A DNA stretch of 64,000 bases from Casuarius casuarius (GCA_003342895.1 PTFA01000159.1:1659233-1723232), one strand, 5' to 3'; shown: positions 13,320 through 26,468, numbered from the stretch's first letter. Notes: generated by a model not told the origin, from the sequence alone. Made by a program: numbers and translations.

Positions 13320-13442
13320 GTTGTTCTGTGCTTGCCTTATTCCTTTGCTCTTCCCAAGGTATCCGCTATTAGCTGTTGTCAGGAAAGAATACTGGCCTAG
13401 ATGAGCCTTTCATCTGACCTGGTATGGCCATTCTTATAACAT
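13320..13442 (+). repeat. Ancient CR1 LINE 3' end
   Basis: The segment ggtatccgctattagctgtt, gtcaggaaagaatactggcc, tagatgagcctttcatctga, cctggtatggccattcttat is a clear relative of the CR1 tail found across turtles, crocodiles and birds (CATCTGCTATTGGCCACTGTCAG, GACAGGATACTGGGCTAGATGGACC, TTTGGTCTGACCCAGTATGGC, CATTCTTATGTTC). Orientation is plus. Only the 3' untranslated tail is present, as is normal for CR1, which is usually 5'-truncated. Age is great, judging by the many substitutions. Confidence 0.8.
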
Positions 13443-15049
13443 GGTGCTGTTTCTTTCTTTGGTGCCTTCTGCTTTTCTGAAGATAGATATTCATTTTAAA
13501 TAATATACTTTTTCAAGCATGCAGTTTCCCCAGAATTATTTGAAAATTTTAGGATGCTGTTTAGCATACTAGGAAGACATACCAAATGGCAAGTTTTTAC
13601 TCTGAAGTCTTGGCAAGGCATGCTCATCAGTAAGAAACCGTGCCTGTAGGACCTAGGCATATGGAGGCAGGGGAAAAAAAATCAAGAAACATTAAAGAAC
13701 TGTGTTCAGTGAGGTAACATGGTCAGGTGTATGCCCGCACAAGAAAATAGGGAGCTAGAGAGTTAGAGTTAGAGTAAAACTCTAGACTGATGTTCTGACC
13801 TTACCTCCACCTTGGCCAAAGAAGGCAAAAATGCAGTGGTCTGCATGAAAGTCACAGCATGAGCATGATTTTATTTGCAAATGCTGATAGTAAGGCAGAA
13901 ACGTAATGTTGCATTGTCTGGATATTGACTGTAGTAGTTGAAATCACTTTATTTTCTTTCATTAGCATAAAAAGAAATTTTATAAAACCTAATGCTAATG
14001 AATAAGGCATATGAGATTTTTCAGATGATACATTCGGGCCCTAGCGCACAGAAGAAGTCCTATTCAAGTAGGCATTTAAATGTGTGTGTTTTAAGCACAT
14101 ACGTTAGTAAATGCTGGAACTGGAAAGGATTTAAACACATGCTTAAAGTCTTTTTCTTGAATCAGCAACCAAGTTAGAAATAATGCTGCCCATTCCAATG
14201 CTGTTTTAGCCTAGGACTGAATAAAGGTTCGCATTCATTTTCTACAAAGGAAGGATTTTTGGTTTGTTTCACTTATCTAATTAAGATGTGATATGAAGTG
14301 TGGTTCTGTTATCTGAACCACTGTTTTGTAACAAAAATGTGAAATGAGTGAGTTGTTTTACTTCTGTCTGAGTTGTGTATCTGTGAATTACATTCTGCAG
14401 AACTTCACCCACAAGTGATACGGCGTATAGAAATGTAACCTGATTTGGCAGTTTTAAATAGCTCATTAATTGTTAATGCCAACATTTTCTTAATTGTGGT
14501 TCTTCATGTCTGACAGAGCATTTACTAGTGATCTATGGATCATTTACCGGTGATCTACAGAGAGATGGCTGAATATTTTGTTGGCTCTCTCCCATTTTTT
14601 TTCCAGTTGCCATATCACATTAGTGATGGTTACATATACATGAATAATTTACAGATTGCTTTTCTATGTGTTCTGCTGCATTATTTGCCACAAAGCCTTT
14701 ATATAACCTCTTGTGGGAGAGATGTGGTCTATGGGGTCGTGAATAGGAGGTATTTGAGACCTACAAGGTGCCTTTCTTTATAAAGGTGAAGTTTGGACAA
14801 TGAAAACACTTTGAGAGTATCCAGCTTGGGAGATAAATTAATCTTCCTAGAATATCCCCTAGTCAGAACAGTCCCAGTGAAGCTGAAGAAGTTACTAGGT
14901 GCTAGCACAGAAAACATGTATGCCAACCATGAATAAAAGTAGACCTCAGATCTGACATCATTATGGCCTACTATGCCCAGTTTAGTACAATTTGGTATAA
15001 TTTTCCTCGGTAAAAATTTTCATGCCTCTATCCAAGCTCCTAGTGCAGA
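13443..15049. other. AT-rich non-coding DNA, nothing recognised
   Basis: No exon, RNA gene or repeat family seen. A short run of GTTAGA-like units near 13,755-13,775 is too brief to be called a satellite. Confidence 0.5.
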
Positions 15050-15264
15050 CTTTGAAGGAGAGTTGGGATAAATGTGGTTTATTCTGCTACTCATGTCAGT
15101 CCTTATTGCCAAAACTGCCAGCCAGCTGTCATTTAATGCAGAAGGAGGTAGGTTTTGTGTTTCCTCTCTGGGAATTGGAGTGGAAATACCAGCTGAACGC
15201 ACACAGGTTACTAAGCAGATATCACACAGAGTTACTTGTGGTCATTATTGACCAAGAGGAGAAT
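15050..15264 (+). other. Low-confidence candidate exon, 215 nt
   Basis: An acceptor (ccaagctcctagtgcag, ending near 15,049) is followed by one frame that stays open for about 215 bases up to a donor, GAGAAT then GTAAGT (GT at 15,265). The encoded stretch has no low-complexity bias but I recognise no domain. Acceptor strength is modest. It may be an unrecognised lineage-specific exon or a chance frame; I favour chance. Confidence 0.12.
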
Positions 15265-15591
15265 GTAAGTCATGGGCTAGGGAGGAAGAACTTCTTTTGA
15301 AAATGCCCTGAGCTGTGCCGTCAAGTTTCTTAGTCCTGCCATAGCCCCCCACGTTTTTGTTTCCTTGAGATGAGCTGTTTCTCAAAGAAGCACAAAATGT
15401 CCTTAGTGCAATTCAAAACAGCCAAGTAGCTAATTTTTAAATTTTCCCTTTGAATACAAATGAATGTGCTCTGAGGGTTGGATCAGAAATGTGTATTATC
15501 CTGGCACCAGAACCTGACAGCAATGAAAGGGTAACAGATCCTTTACTTTGGCTAAATACACAAAACTGTGTAATGAATGCTTCATGCATTA

Positions 15592-15670
15592 AGCCAAATT
15601 CTCTCTGTCATAGTGGTACAACTCTATTGACTTTTGTTGTGTGCATCAGCGTAGCTGAGAGGGCAATCTC
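15592..15670. repeat. Fossil palindromic sauropsid repeat
   Basis: The left half (gccaaattctctctgtcata, gtggtacaactctattgac) and the right half (gcatcagcgtagctgagagg, gcaatct) are imperfect inverted copies around a centre that resembles ATTGACTTCAATGG. This is the plan of the short foldback repeat, with consensus like CCAAATTCTGCTCTCAGTTACACTGGTGCAACTCCATTGAC, seen throughout sauropsid genomes. Too short to encode anything. Confidence 0.5.
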
Positions 15671-16065
15671 CATCATGAAATTCTTTTTACACGCTACCTC
15701 GGAGGCAGACCATGTTTTGAAAAGACATTCATCACTTTATGTATTCATATACAAATTTTTAACAAGCCAAATGATACATTTGAAGCATAAAAGAAGTTAA
15801 AAGGTAAGGATGAGAACACAAAAGATTAGAGAAACAGAGTTTTGGATGAGCAACAAAAGCTTTAAGTAAAGGTATGCATGTGGATGTGAACATATACAAC
15901 TGCCACCACCACCAAGATAGATAAAGCCGTGTAAGAAAAAAGAATTAGGTGCTACTGAGGTGGCGATTTCAATATGCAAAGTGCCGGCAACCCCCTTTGA
16001 TTTGCAGTCAGCCCTGTTAACCACAAGCTACTCGGATGGGAGGCAATATTGTGTGTTATGACATA

Positions 16066-16165
16066 GGCCCAGATGTAATGCTCACTTATATGAGACAAAC
16101 TGAGAGTCATGTCAGTAGATTTGCACTGGGGTAAAACTCTCCCTCCCCTGAGCATTATTCTGCCA
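16066..16165. repeat. Fossil palindromic sauropsid repeat
   Basis: It starts at ggcccagatgtaatgctcac, continues with gtcagtagatttgcactggg and gtaaaactct, and ends near gagcattattctgcc. This parallels the family plan GGCCCGATTCTGCTCTCACTTACA..., GAAGTCAGTGGATTTGCACTGG, ...GAGCAGAATTTGGCC. The copy is about 100 bases and diverged. Confidence 0.5.
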
Positions 16166-16599
16166 TTTCAGGCAGTGTGCTCAGTTTGCTGAGCAGTTTT
16201 CGAATTCGGATATTTTGAACATTGCCTGAAGTCATGTGGGACTTGACACAGTTGCCTGAACACAGGCGTCGAGTGACATTGCAGGAAGCCGTGGGTTACC
16301 TGAGCCTCCCATGGGGGTGGCACATGTAGCACAGGGCTTGCCGGAGACCTGCACCCCTCCGCAGAGGCAGGCCATGGCAGCTGGGCTTCCCTGGGGCGCT
16401 GCAGGTGCTCGTGCCAGCATGGATATGTGCACTCCTCTCCAGCTTATTTCTAGGAGGGAAGGGATTTAAGGAGCTCTTACGGCAACAAGATTATCCTCCC
16501 TCCTATCCTCCTTTTCTAATGCTCTTTTTTATTCAAAGTAGAATCATGCTCCTAACAAAATAATGGCAATAATAATAATAATATGTGCCTTAACAGATC

Positions 16600-16745
16600 C
16601 TTTCCAGTCGGTGTCTCCATGCCTTTTGCAAAGGAGACTGGATCGTTGTGCTCGTTTTGCAGAGATGCAGAAGCCAGAGTGACTTACTCAAAATCGCCAG
16701 TCAGCAGAGACAGGGCATCGGGGGAACTCGGGTCTCCCGAGGCCG
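16600..16745 (+). repeat. Ancient L2/MIR-type repeat fragment
   Basis: The segment cgttttgcagagatgcagaa, gccagagtgacttactcaaa, atcgccagtcagcagagaca, gggcatcgggggaactcggg and tctcccga follows the well-known order CATTTTACAGATGAGGAAAC, AGAGAGGTGAAGTGACTTGCC, CAAGGTCACACAGC, TGGCAGAGCTGGGATTCGAACCC, AGGTCTCC. The match is collinear over roughly 120 bases but heavily mutated. Confidence 0.6.
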
Positions 16746-16955
16746 CATCTGCAGTTAAAAGCTGTATTTGACACAGACCCGTTTCACCATATAAAATAAG
16801 TCAATAAATGGTTACAGATTTACAGTGTGCATTTGCAGGAACTCTGAACTGCATTAATCAGGACTGTCATTTTTTAATCTTACATGATAGCTGAACATAA
16901 GAAACTATTTAAAGTTAAGCTGCAGTCCTAATTTTCAAACACAGGGTTTTTTCCT

Positions 16956-16958
<3 letters not shown>

Positions 16959-16990
<32 letters not shown>
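16959..16990 (+). repeat. (GT)16 microsatellite
   Basis: An uninterrupted GT run of about 32 bases, followed by TT and eight G. It is the longest perfect dinucleotide array in the window and is likely length-polymorphic. Confidence 0.95.
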
Positions 16991-16992
<2 letters not shown>

Positions 16993-17274
16993 GGGGGGGG
17001 AAGTAATTATATTTTGTACGGTGATAAGGGATTTGTGCTGGCTTCAACAAGCTGCTAAAATCAGTGATAACAGTCACTGGCCTCCCCCACTGCTGTTAGA
17101 TAAAAAGCTGCAACTGACTCTCTTTCTCCAGCTTAAGCTGAATTGCTTTGAAGGCTTGTGAAATTCAATTTGCAAGAGAATGGAGGATCTGCCATGTAAT
17201 TTCAGAATGTGGAAAATAGTAATTGCTTTTACTTCATTCAGAATTTTTGTGCAGTTAAAAGGCTGCATTCTTTG

Positions 17275-17350
17275 GACCTGAACCTTCTCTGCCACTGAAG
17301 TCAGCAAGACTTTCAGCCTTCACATGGGTGGGAGTGAAAGCTGGCTCTGC
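17275..17350. repeat. Fossil palindromic sauropsid repeat
   Basis: The core gccactgaagtcagcaagac, preceded by ggacctgaaccttctct and followed by gggtgggagtgaaag, resembles the family core CCCATTGAAGTCAATGGCAAAACTCC. It is shorter and more diverged than the copies at 15.6 and 16.1 kb. Confidence 0.35.
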
Positions 17351-19770
17351 ATCATTTTTGCCATAACCATTCCTTTTAGCAGGCAGAGATGAGGCGTGTT
17401 CAGCTGAAAGGCCAGTGCTGTGGGTTTATATCTGCTTAAGGCAGTACGTTGTATCTTGCCAAACTGCATAAAAAAGGGTTTTATTACAGTTCATTATAGT
17501 AACTCTCTTTTTAATTGACTGCGTTTGTATTTGTCTCTTCAGCATGGAAGATAATCCCGTATATGAATAATCAAGCTTGATCTCAGATTTATACTGTGTT
17601 TAAATTTGTTCATTCAGTAGAGAACATAAGTATTAGTGGATCTTTTTACAAGTCTCCTGTTAAGAACCATCCTTGATCCTATAGTTGGGTTGTCTGCTGC
17701 TAATCTTTTTCTTTGCTTGAAGAGCTGACAAAAGCATCTGGGCCTCCCTGGCAGTGATTAGGGCAAGCTAACTGCCTGCTGTGCTGAAAAATAGCTCTGA
17801 GATTTGAGGAAATGCAAGTGCAAAATACAAACTGGCTAGCATACCAATACATTGTTTTCTCTACACACAGAAATCATTGCATCCACTTGTATTTAACTGA
17901 GACCATTACCTTTACTTCTTTTAACTCAAAAGTTTAACTGAACGCCACTCTTATATTGAGAATTTCAACCTCAAAGCAAGGTTTTTCTCTCTGTTGTAAA
18001 TCTAGACTTGTCTTTCACAAATCAATCTAAAGTCTTCAGTTTTCAGCCACTGAATTTAAAAAAGCTAATGGAGAAACCTTCTATCCAAAAACATCATAAA
18101 AGACTTGTGACAGCAATTCTTTAGTCAAGCCCTTGATGTCAAGTCATTGGGTACTAAGGGTACCCAATGTTAAGTTTTCTCCAAAGTGAAACTTAGTCAT
18201 ACCTAAGCCTGTAGGTGGACAAGAAATAACCTCAGGCTCCAAACTAATAATTTGCTGTCCAGGAAGCCCATCTCCCTTACAAGAGATTGAACAGGAAGGC
18301 AAGAAGAGCCCACATATAAGATATATTTTGCTAACACTCATAGCAGCCTCTGGGTGCACTTGTGCTCAGGTGCGAACAGGCTTCCTTACCATGTCTGATC
18401 TGCAAGATGGGGAGGGTGTAAGCGGGGTGTGGTGAATTACTATATCCCCAGCAAAAAGTCGTGGGAAGCAGCAGCTGCTTCTGACAGTTTATCTACTTAG
18501 ATTTTGATTTTGATTTGGTTTTTGTTTGCTTTTCCTGTGAGAAGAAAATAGTGGTGTAATTTGGGAGCAAAATCATTTTTGGCTCCTGTGTTGGTTAGGT
18601 AAAGTAGGGCAAAGGAGCCTGTTCCTTTCCACTTATTGACTTTTGCAGGGGCCAGATGCAGTTGGTGACCTCTTCTTTGAATACTGCATGAAGATGCTCT
18701 GAGGTCCTAGTACAAGACTGCATGATGGATTTTTGCTACTATTTTGACATTCCTTTCTTTGACATTCATTATAATTCCATTGTAGAGACTCTGTTCTACC
18801 CCTAAAAGCTAAAACAGTATTGTGCAATTTAAATGGTCAGATGTACGAACCTGTCAGTATAAAAGAACAGATTTTGTTTTCTTTAAGTCACCCGAAGTCT
18901 TTTTTTTTCTTTCTTTCTTTTTCCCCAAATCTTTGTCTGCTTCTATGACCTCCTGCTCATCAGGCCTCTTCCTGCATTACTTCTCATGTTGTAGCATGAT
19001 GATGTGTCCTTCCTCCTCTAGAAGAGAAGTTGCCTTCCCTCCCTCACCATTAATGACGTACACTGCCAGTGCTATGCCATAGATCAGCTGACAGCGGGTG
19101 CTGTTAAGTCCTGCAGTTATTTTTCTTTCCCTCTATGGAGATAATTATCAACAAATCTTGATGTTTTAAGATCATAAACACATTTGCCACAGCGCTGCAC
19201 CTTTGCTGTCACTTATGCTCAGTTCCACCACAATGTGCCCTTAATCTGTTTTGTGATACATGACACAATTATATCTCGGGGAGATGTACTTTCCCCTTCC
19301 CTGTGTTGTATGATTAATTTGTATGCAGGCAGTCCATGCTTGAAATGGAATAAGGTTTTCATCTTTTTGCTTTTTTTCCACATTTTTGTGCTCTTTCTGC
19401 ACTTTTTGAGAGGAAGGTTTCCACAAAGCTGTTTTGGCATTTATTTTCACTGGTATGCCTAGTTAAATTACTGAAACAGCCAAAAAATGGTTTAAAAGAG
19501 GGCAAAAGTGTAGCTGCTCGTTTTGCTTCATGAGCAGCTGAGTTTGAATACAGATGCAGACAGTAAAGTAAATTAGATTATCTCAGTTCAGTATTCTGTA
19601 CCACAGCTCCAATCCCCCTCATTGTCCCAATCCCCATATCTAGGAGATGGAAAGATTAAGTAATAATGAAGACATGTCACTGCACCTGCTTTCACCATAT
19701 CAAGCTACATACGGTAAATCCACCCGTAGTTTCATTTTTCCCCCTCAGGCATTATCCGTTGTTCACAGCT
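17351..19770. other. AT-rich non-coding DNA with simple-sequence tracts
   Basis: No gene seen. It holds a perfect 10-bp-arm hairpin at 18,145-18,169 and a 29-base T/C tract at 18,898-18,926. A stretch at 19,610-19,690 reads ccccatatctaggagatgga then aagattaagt and may be a further L2/MIR relic. Confidence 0.5.
18145..18169. repeat. Short perfect inverted repeat (hairpin)
   Basis: The arms CATTGGGTAC and GTACCCAATG are exact reverse complements, separated by the 5-base loop TAAGG. No T-run or miRNA-length stem accompanies it, so it is recorded as a structure only. Confidence 0.8.
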
Positions 19771-19778
19771 CTCAGCTT

Positions 19779-19812
19779 AGGGCCTGATCCAGATCCCCTA
19801 AGACTCTAAAAA
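19779..19812 (+). repeat. Terminal fragment of palindromic sauropsid repeat
   Basis: The run agggcctgatccagatcccc followed by taagact matches the terminal inverted repeat GGGCCTGATCCAAAGCCC closely. The second half of the element is not obvious downstream, so the copy looks truncated. Confidence 0.45.
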
Positions 19813-20299
19813 CATTTGTAACCATTGCCTCTTCAGATTCACCTACAGTTTTTGAAAACAAGCTGCCTTTGAAAAGTCTATCTGCATACACTAAACTTTA
19901 TTTTAAGCATTTCAGTTGATGTGTAGTTTCATTTGTTAGAACTTTAACACTGGCTAAACTGTGAACATCTGGCACATAAGACAGTTTATTGGATACAATA
20001 TTGCATGTAACTGGCATGGGCATGTTTTCAAAAGATTTTACTGCAAAGATGAGGGTTCATCAAAATAAGGTTTTCAAGTGTCTGTATGTTTTTGACCAGA
20101 GAAAACTCATGTCATACCCCATGCCTGTGAAGCTTGTGCACTGGCTCAGCTGGAGCAGCAGCTGTCCTACGTCAGCTTGCCGACTTACCTCTTGCTTCCT
20201 TTGCACATTGAGCTTAACATAGTTACCTTATGTTGGCACAGTTTTGAGTTTCTGAATAACTACTCAAGATAATACGAATCCAGTGAACCTACAGTGCTG

Positions 20300-20370
20300 T
20301 GATGACAGAGGAAATAAACCCAGGGCTGTGAGTCCAGAAATAAGGATTGAACTCTGATCTATTACATCGC
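20300..20370 (+). repeat. Possible L2/MIR-type repeat fragment
   Basis: The order gacagaggaaataaacccag, ggctgtgagtccagaaataa, ggattgaactctgatct recalls the 3' part of the same ancient family as at 16.6 kb (CACAGTGAGTCAGTGGCAGAG, CCAGGATTGAACCCAGGTCTCC). The match is short. Confidence 0.35.
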
Positions 20371-23300
20371 TATGTTCCTCGAATAATTTACAGTGGTATC
20401 AAAATTGTGTTTTGTTTTGGCACTGTTACGGGATTAGCCTTTGACTTCCAATCTCTTCTTCTATTCTAACTTGATTCTTTTCCCTCTCTAAGTTGTTCTT
20501 GTCCTCTATCAGTTAGCACTATTTCTGCAAGAATCGCTAGGTTTTTGGTTTGGGTTGGGTTTTTTGCTTCACTAGAATTCACAGTGGTGATGGTTCCTTT
20601 ACCATCCTCCAGCTGTTTTTTTTTTGTTTTTGTGGGGGTGTTTTTGTGATGTCAGCTGGCCCCTTAAAGTTAAGGTCATAGCCATCAGCCTCGCTAGAGA
20701 GTCTGAGTTCCATAGTAGCTATATAACTGACTTGATATCATCTCACTGAAAGGTCATGGTGTCCTTTGGAAGGTGCTTTTCCCTTGCCTTAGTAGCATTT
20801 TAGATAGGTAATTATGTTTCGTGCAACTCCAGACTCACAGTTTGAATTTATATCTTTCCTTATTCAGTAAACGGAAAATATACCTAATATAAAGCATAAT
20901 TTATTGTACTCAAGAGCTGTTGTTGTGATGCATCAAAAATGGCCTGTCAGGATTGCTATTTTTACACTGAACCACAAGAGCGGGAATTTTCTGTGTACTC
21001 CTGGTGTCTTCTGCCCAGTTCCAAAGCTCTTGGCTTTGGAAACCAGAGCGCTTGAGATGAGGAGTTAGGGCAGTGCAGACCCTTCAGCTCTGTCTGGGCT
21101 TCTGCTGATGCTTTTATTCATATAAGGAGAGTTCTGAGGATGAAAGCCAGGGCAGGATGAGTCTGGAGATTAAAATTCTGTTTGAGTGCTGAAAACAACT
21201 CTTGGTCCTCTTGTCCTGTAGTGTCCTGGACCAAAAGTCGTATTTCAGGTGGCTCTTCACTCCTGTAGTTGCAGCAATTAGGATGCTTCCTATTGTTTCC
21301 AGAAAAAGGATGAAAGTAGGCCCTTATCCTTGTGTCAGTAGTCCAGGCATTGATTTTTTCCTGGTTCTTCCCATCTTTTTACACAATGCTAATGAAACAT
21401 GACTAATGGGCAAGTTACCTGAAGAAAAATAGATGCAACCCTTGCATCGATACAATAATAACTTATTTATTCCTTTTTTCATCTGTCTTTCAGTGTTGGC
21501 AACTAAAGGTTCATATTGTCAGGTTTTACTCTGCAGAGAACAGAACTAGAAATTTGGCTTTCTAAAATTTGAAATGAGATTATGAGCTACCCATTTGTTT
21601 GCAAAGGTTGGAATTTGGAGAACAGTGCCAGACATCATAAGACCTGAAGGTCTTGCAATGAAAATTGAGTGGCATGACCACACGTATACGTGCTATAGAA
21701 AAGAGCAGAACAATGGTTTCACAGTACTGTTGGTATAACATTTTACTAATACAGTAATAAATGTAAACTTTGGAAATGGCTGTTACTTTCACCTAGAATA
21801 ATTATTGTAATGGAAGTCTTCCTGGGTCACCTTTATTTCTCCCCAGTAGGGCTAAAGCTGTATAATGGGGTTTGCATATTCAAGATATTTTAAAACCTGT
21901 GAGAAGGTCATGTTATTAACAAATGGTGAGTCTGAACAGCACTGCTAGGCTCTATTTTATAGCTTGTCTTTGGATATAAATGTAAGCTTCAACAGAATAA
22001 TAATGTCCAAGCTTGTAAATAATATATCAGTCATCCTTGCCAATCTAGAAAAATTGTTCAGCCCATAGATATTAACTCCCTTCATTGTCTAAACAGAGAC
22101 CTTTCTAAATCATTTGCCTCGTGTAATAGATTATGAATCAGTTGCTGTGAACTGGGGAGTTCTGGTGACTTCCATTTTATTGGATTTAATCTTTTGCCTG
22201 TCATAGGCGTTCCAAGGAACTGGGTCTTTCATTATGGCCTGTTGATAGTAGAGATGTATTCCCCTGTAGGAAGGCTTCTACTGCAAGCTGTAAATTGAAG
22301 TTGAGAATGAAATTTATTCCTTTCTAATACGTTTTTACTGAATGGCTGAATTTCATACTAGTCCTGGCATTAGTTTGAGTTGCATTTCCACTACTTATCT
22401 GAATTGCAAAATTTAATGCAAAGTATTGTGATTGTTTTTCTGTATGTACCATGCTTTAAATAATACTTCTTCTTTTTCTATGTACATATTTTACTAGCTA
22501 TCAAGTAGTTTGTATGCCAGTTGGAGTTTTGAAGTTTGTCCAGTATATTTTATGGTTGTATAGTACTGGGTTTAAGTGTTTATACCTTGCTGACACTCCA
22601 TCTTTTACATAAGACCAGCAATGTAGTATATATCATTCAGGATGTGATATTTGATGTTATTACATTTTTTGGGTTAGCGTATTTAAACAACACAAAAAAT
22701 TGCNTTGATTTTGCCAAAGGAGGAAGAGCGAGTTTGAATAATAATCAGGGCAAAGACTGAGAACCTGAATTCAGCAACCCCAGGCATTTGAACCGCTTCA
22801 CCTAATCATTTATGCCCTTTGAATTATGCCTTATGTTTTTTGCAGATGGCAGTGAAGTTAGGGGAGCCTGTATATGGAGACTGTAAAAACTTTGCAGTGT
22901 TTTTTTCTTTATTTTTGTTGACTGGACCAATTTTGGGTTGTCATCTATTTTTGTCCAGAGAGCAAATGTCCTTATGAATATAGCACAAAGTGAAGAGGAG
23001 AAATTAACTTCTTTTCTGACATGGCTCATTCAGCTCAATGTATATTTGTCTTATGGTTGTAGATACCAAAAGCGCTTTGATAGGAGAGGTTGTAAAGAAC
23101 CATCTCGTCTATAGTTGCAATACAGCAAGAGTTACAGTGCAGTAGAGTACACAGTACAGATTGTGACTCAAGCCTGAACTTCAGTATCTTCTTTTCTTCT
23201 CCTTCTACTCCTTTTTTTCTTTCCTTCTTTTTCTGAAGGAGCAGAGTGTCGTGACAGTCCCCATACATGCAAAGTAACTGCTTGTCAATGTTTTCTAGAA

Positions 23301-26300
23301 AGTGGGCACTCTCTGAATTCACATGGGACCAGACCGTGACTCTCCGCTGCGTTACACCGCTGTAAACGCGGGTAGCTGTGAACGTAGGCACTTTGGAATA
23401 AAACTACATGGGTGAAAATGTAAGCAGAAATTCTGGTCAGTCTCCTCAGTCATATGGAAGGAAAATTCTGCCATGTAAAATGCTTTTATTTATTTTAGCC
23501 ACTTCACAAGAGACTTGTGCACGCTTTTTTTGTTTTGTTTTCCCTTTGACTTTACTATAGATTTCTGCTTTCATGATCAAGTATTTCTTCTGTTTCTGTG
23601 GCCACTCTTTGACAGATCTATTCTTCTAACTAGCTGTGTCAGGCGTCAGAGCTGCTTTTAGAAACATCTGTCCTGTGGTATAGAGGCTTGACAGTCATTC
23701 AATTTATGTCCTTTACTAGTTAAACTCATGAGATTCAAGTGCCAGGGTCAAAGCCAAAGTATTCTTTTTTTTTTTTCCGAGCATTGCTGCTAACCAAGGT
23801 TAAAGTAATTACATTTCGCAAGAGTATTAACTCTTAGTACACAGAGAAGGGCACTAATTGTACAGAAAGCTGAAATTTTGAGTTCTAGAAATACCAGAGA
23901 GGGACCTCCCGGGCACAGCTCCATTAGCATCCTGATGCCATAGCTGGGTACCCGGTACCCACCCGCATGACTGCCGTGGCCCTGTGACTCCCCCTGAGCC
24001 CCCCAGGACTGCACACACTCTCCATCGGCAGCCACCCACAAAGGAGACCTCATTTCAGGGTTTCCTGCCCCTCAGCTGGGAGACAGGTATCATTTTCATG
24101 CCTCTGCGCCAGTGATGCTTAAAAGGCCTTGGAAATGCTTGAAATAAAATCTGTTTGGGATTTTGAGGTTGGTTTGTTTTCCTTTCCCTCCCCAAATAGC
24201 CTGGGGATCACATTCTTCGTGATTCCTTAAATAACTAACCATGCGGGTTCAGTTCTGACCTCCACACAGGGTATATGGGATGGGAGCACAATTGGTTGAG
24301 AGGGAATTTTTTTCAAATAAATTTAAAACAGTGCTTTTTATTTTTTTAACTTAGGTGGTGAAAGTTTGGGAAAATTGTTACTGGCCAGAAATGCTTCAGT
24401 CATATTCTCTATTTATATGAGAAAGTGCAGTATATTATTTCCAAAGTGCAAATCACAATGGATTTCTTGAGACTGTCTTCCTATTATAAAATAATGCAAT
24501 AAAATAACAATGAAAATGAAACAGAAAATGAAAAAGATGAGAATGTGTAGGGGAAAGAGTTCTTAATGTTTAATAGCTACTACTAAATAAAGTCCCTAAC
24601 TTAGGATACCAGTTCTTATGCTTCTGTAAGAAAGATGAGGTGTCAAACATTATTTAAAGTGTATCTGTGCGGTGAGAGATTGGACTATGCTTTTTGTTTC
24701 ACGATTGACAAAGTATTTTTCCTAAATAAATCTTGCAATTCTAGCTGCAGTGACACATATAATAGAACATGAAGGTGTGCAAGAAAATGGTCAGTTTGGG
24801 TAATATGAAAAGTAGCTGTGCTTCATTTGGTCTTAGAAAATAAACACAGTTCAGCTATGATTGCCTTTCTTTGACAGTTGCATAGGATTGCTACTATACT
24901 TATATTTTTATATTCAGTGATTTGTATGTCTTGTGCAGTGTGTTTTTCAATTTTCAGAAACCCATTAGGGTTTCCTAAAATTTTAAATCTTGGAACTGTA
25001 TTTTGTCATGAAATTCTGATTTGTTCACAAATTATGTATTCATATGTGAGGGTGGCAAAACCAATCAGAACAGTGATCCTGAAAAAGACTACAGCTCACT
25101 GAACTAGTTGCTGTCTCTAATGGTCTATTTTTAAATGCTGGGCTTCCAGCACCAGGTATTTAAGAGAAGTTTGGTTTTCTATCTCTGAAAAATAGCATCT
25201 GCTTAAGCGATACAATTTCTGATGCTGTAATACACTTTAACATTTTTACCCAGTGATGCTGTCTGTACTTCAAGATGATTTTCAACCTTTAACCTAATGA
25301 AAGAAAAAAAACACTTGTTTTTTATAGGAAATATGTAAGTGGTCAACAGGTTAAAAATTACATTTGCAGAGAAAATGTAGCCTAACTCGTAAGAAAGTCA
25401 ATTTGACAAATACCATTGGCTTCTTGTGTTCATTTCAAGTTGGATTTAGCTAATGCCTCTGCCGTTGTAATCTCTGTGAGGTTACTTCATTACTTAGAAC
25501 ACATGTTTTGAAGTGGCAGTCAAAAGAAGGAGGGCTTGGGGTTAAAAGACTTTCAGACATAACAATTCTTAATCAAAATCTCATTTAGAATAAAAGAGCA
25601 CCTGGATTCACCAAAGCAGTAAAGTACCATGGTTCTCTTTCAGGAATACAGCAGCTTGTCTTGAGAGTGATTTATGTTCTTTTTTGCTTACCGTATCCAA
25701 GTATATTACCTAGGCTGACGTGCATATGTACATACATCAAGTGAGGTCTCAGCACCTGCGACAATCCCCATACTGAATTTATCCTTGTTGCTACCTCTGA
25801 ACGTTGGCAGAGCATGAAGGATGCAATCCCTTGACGCACAGCAGAGAGATACAGCACAATGTGATCTGGGCACAAGCTGGGTGTATTTAGACTCTGCAGC
25901 AGAATAATTAAGAATGGAATTTGGTTGTTGCTTAGCCTTGTGGTTCGGCTTTTCATGGGAGTCTGGCAGCTGCTAATTGTGTAGGTCAACAAGTAACCAC
26001 CTAAGTTTCAGATTCTTAGACATTTGGGGGACTATTTCTATGTAGACATGAAACAAGCACTCCATGGGAAAAGTATTGCAATAATAAAAGTGACTCCTGA
26101 AGTCTTGTCAAATCCTATGCATACATTTTGCTAAATTAGAAACATAATGCACTATTTGAAAAATACCTAGCTCGAGTATTATGGTCTTAAGAGTTATGGA
26201 AAGGTCAGTATATAATTTGCTAAGAGAATGATAACTAACTGATTTGAAACCATCCTGTGAAATTTAATACAAATACAGTGTTCCAGCTTGGAATTTTCTG

Positions 26301-26468
26301 GGATGAGTTTGAAACAAAGTAAGAAAGATTTACAAACTAAATTTGATAGAGTAATGTCTATATAATCTTTGAGTATCACTGCTACTATATTACATATGAT
26401 TTATTCATAGAAGTCATTTGTGCTCTAGATTGTCTTTTCTTAATCTCTTCCCTCCCCTCTTCCCCCAG
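20371..26468. other. AT-rich non-coding DNA, no gene seen
   Basis: Both strands lack convincing exons. A strong acceptor at about 21,495 (tttcatctgtctttcag) has no good donor within 300 bases. A short GC-richer patch lies at 23,880-24,080 and contains the near-palindrome GGGTACCCGGTACCC. A minus-strand frame of 106 codons at 25,672-25,992 has no recognisable features. One unresolved base is at 22,704. Confidence 0.5.

Noticed and set aside
25672..25992. 106-codon minus-strand frame with an acceptor inside and a GTAAGC donor
   Set aside because: A second frame is also open over most of it, the peptide has no recognisable features, and the donor is non-optimal.
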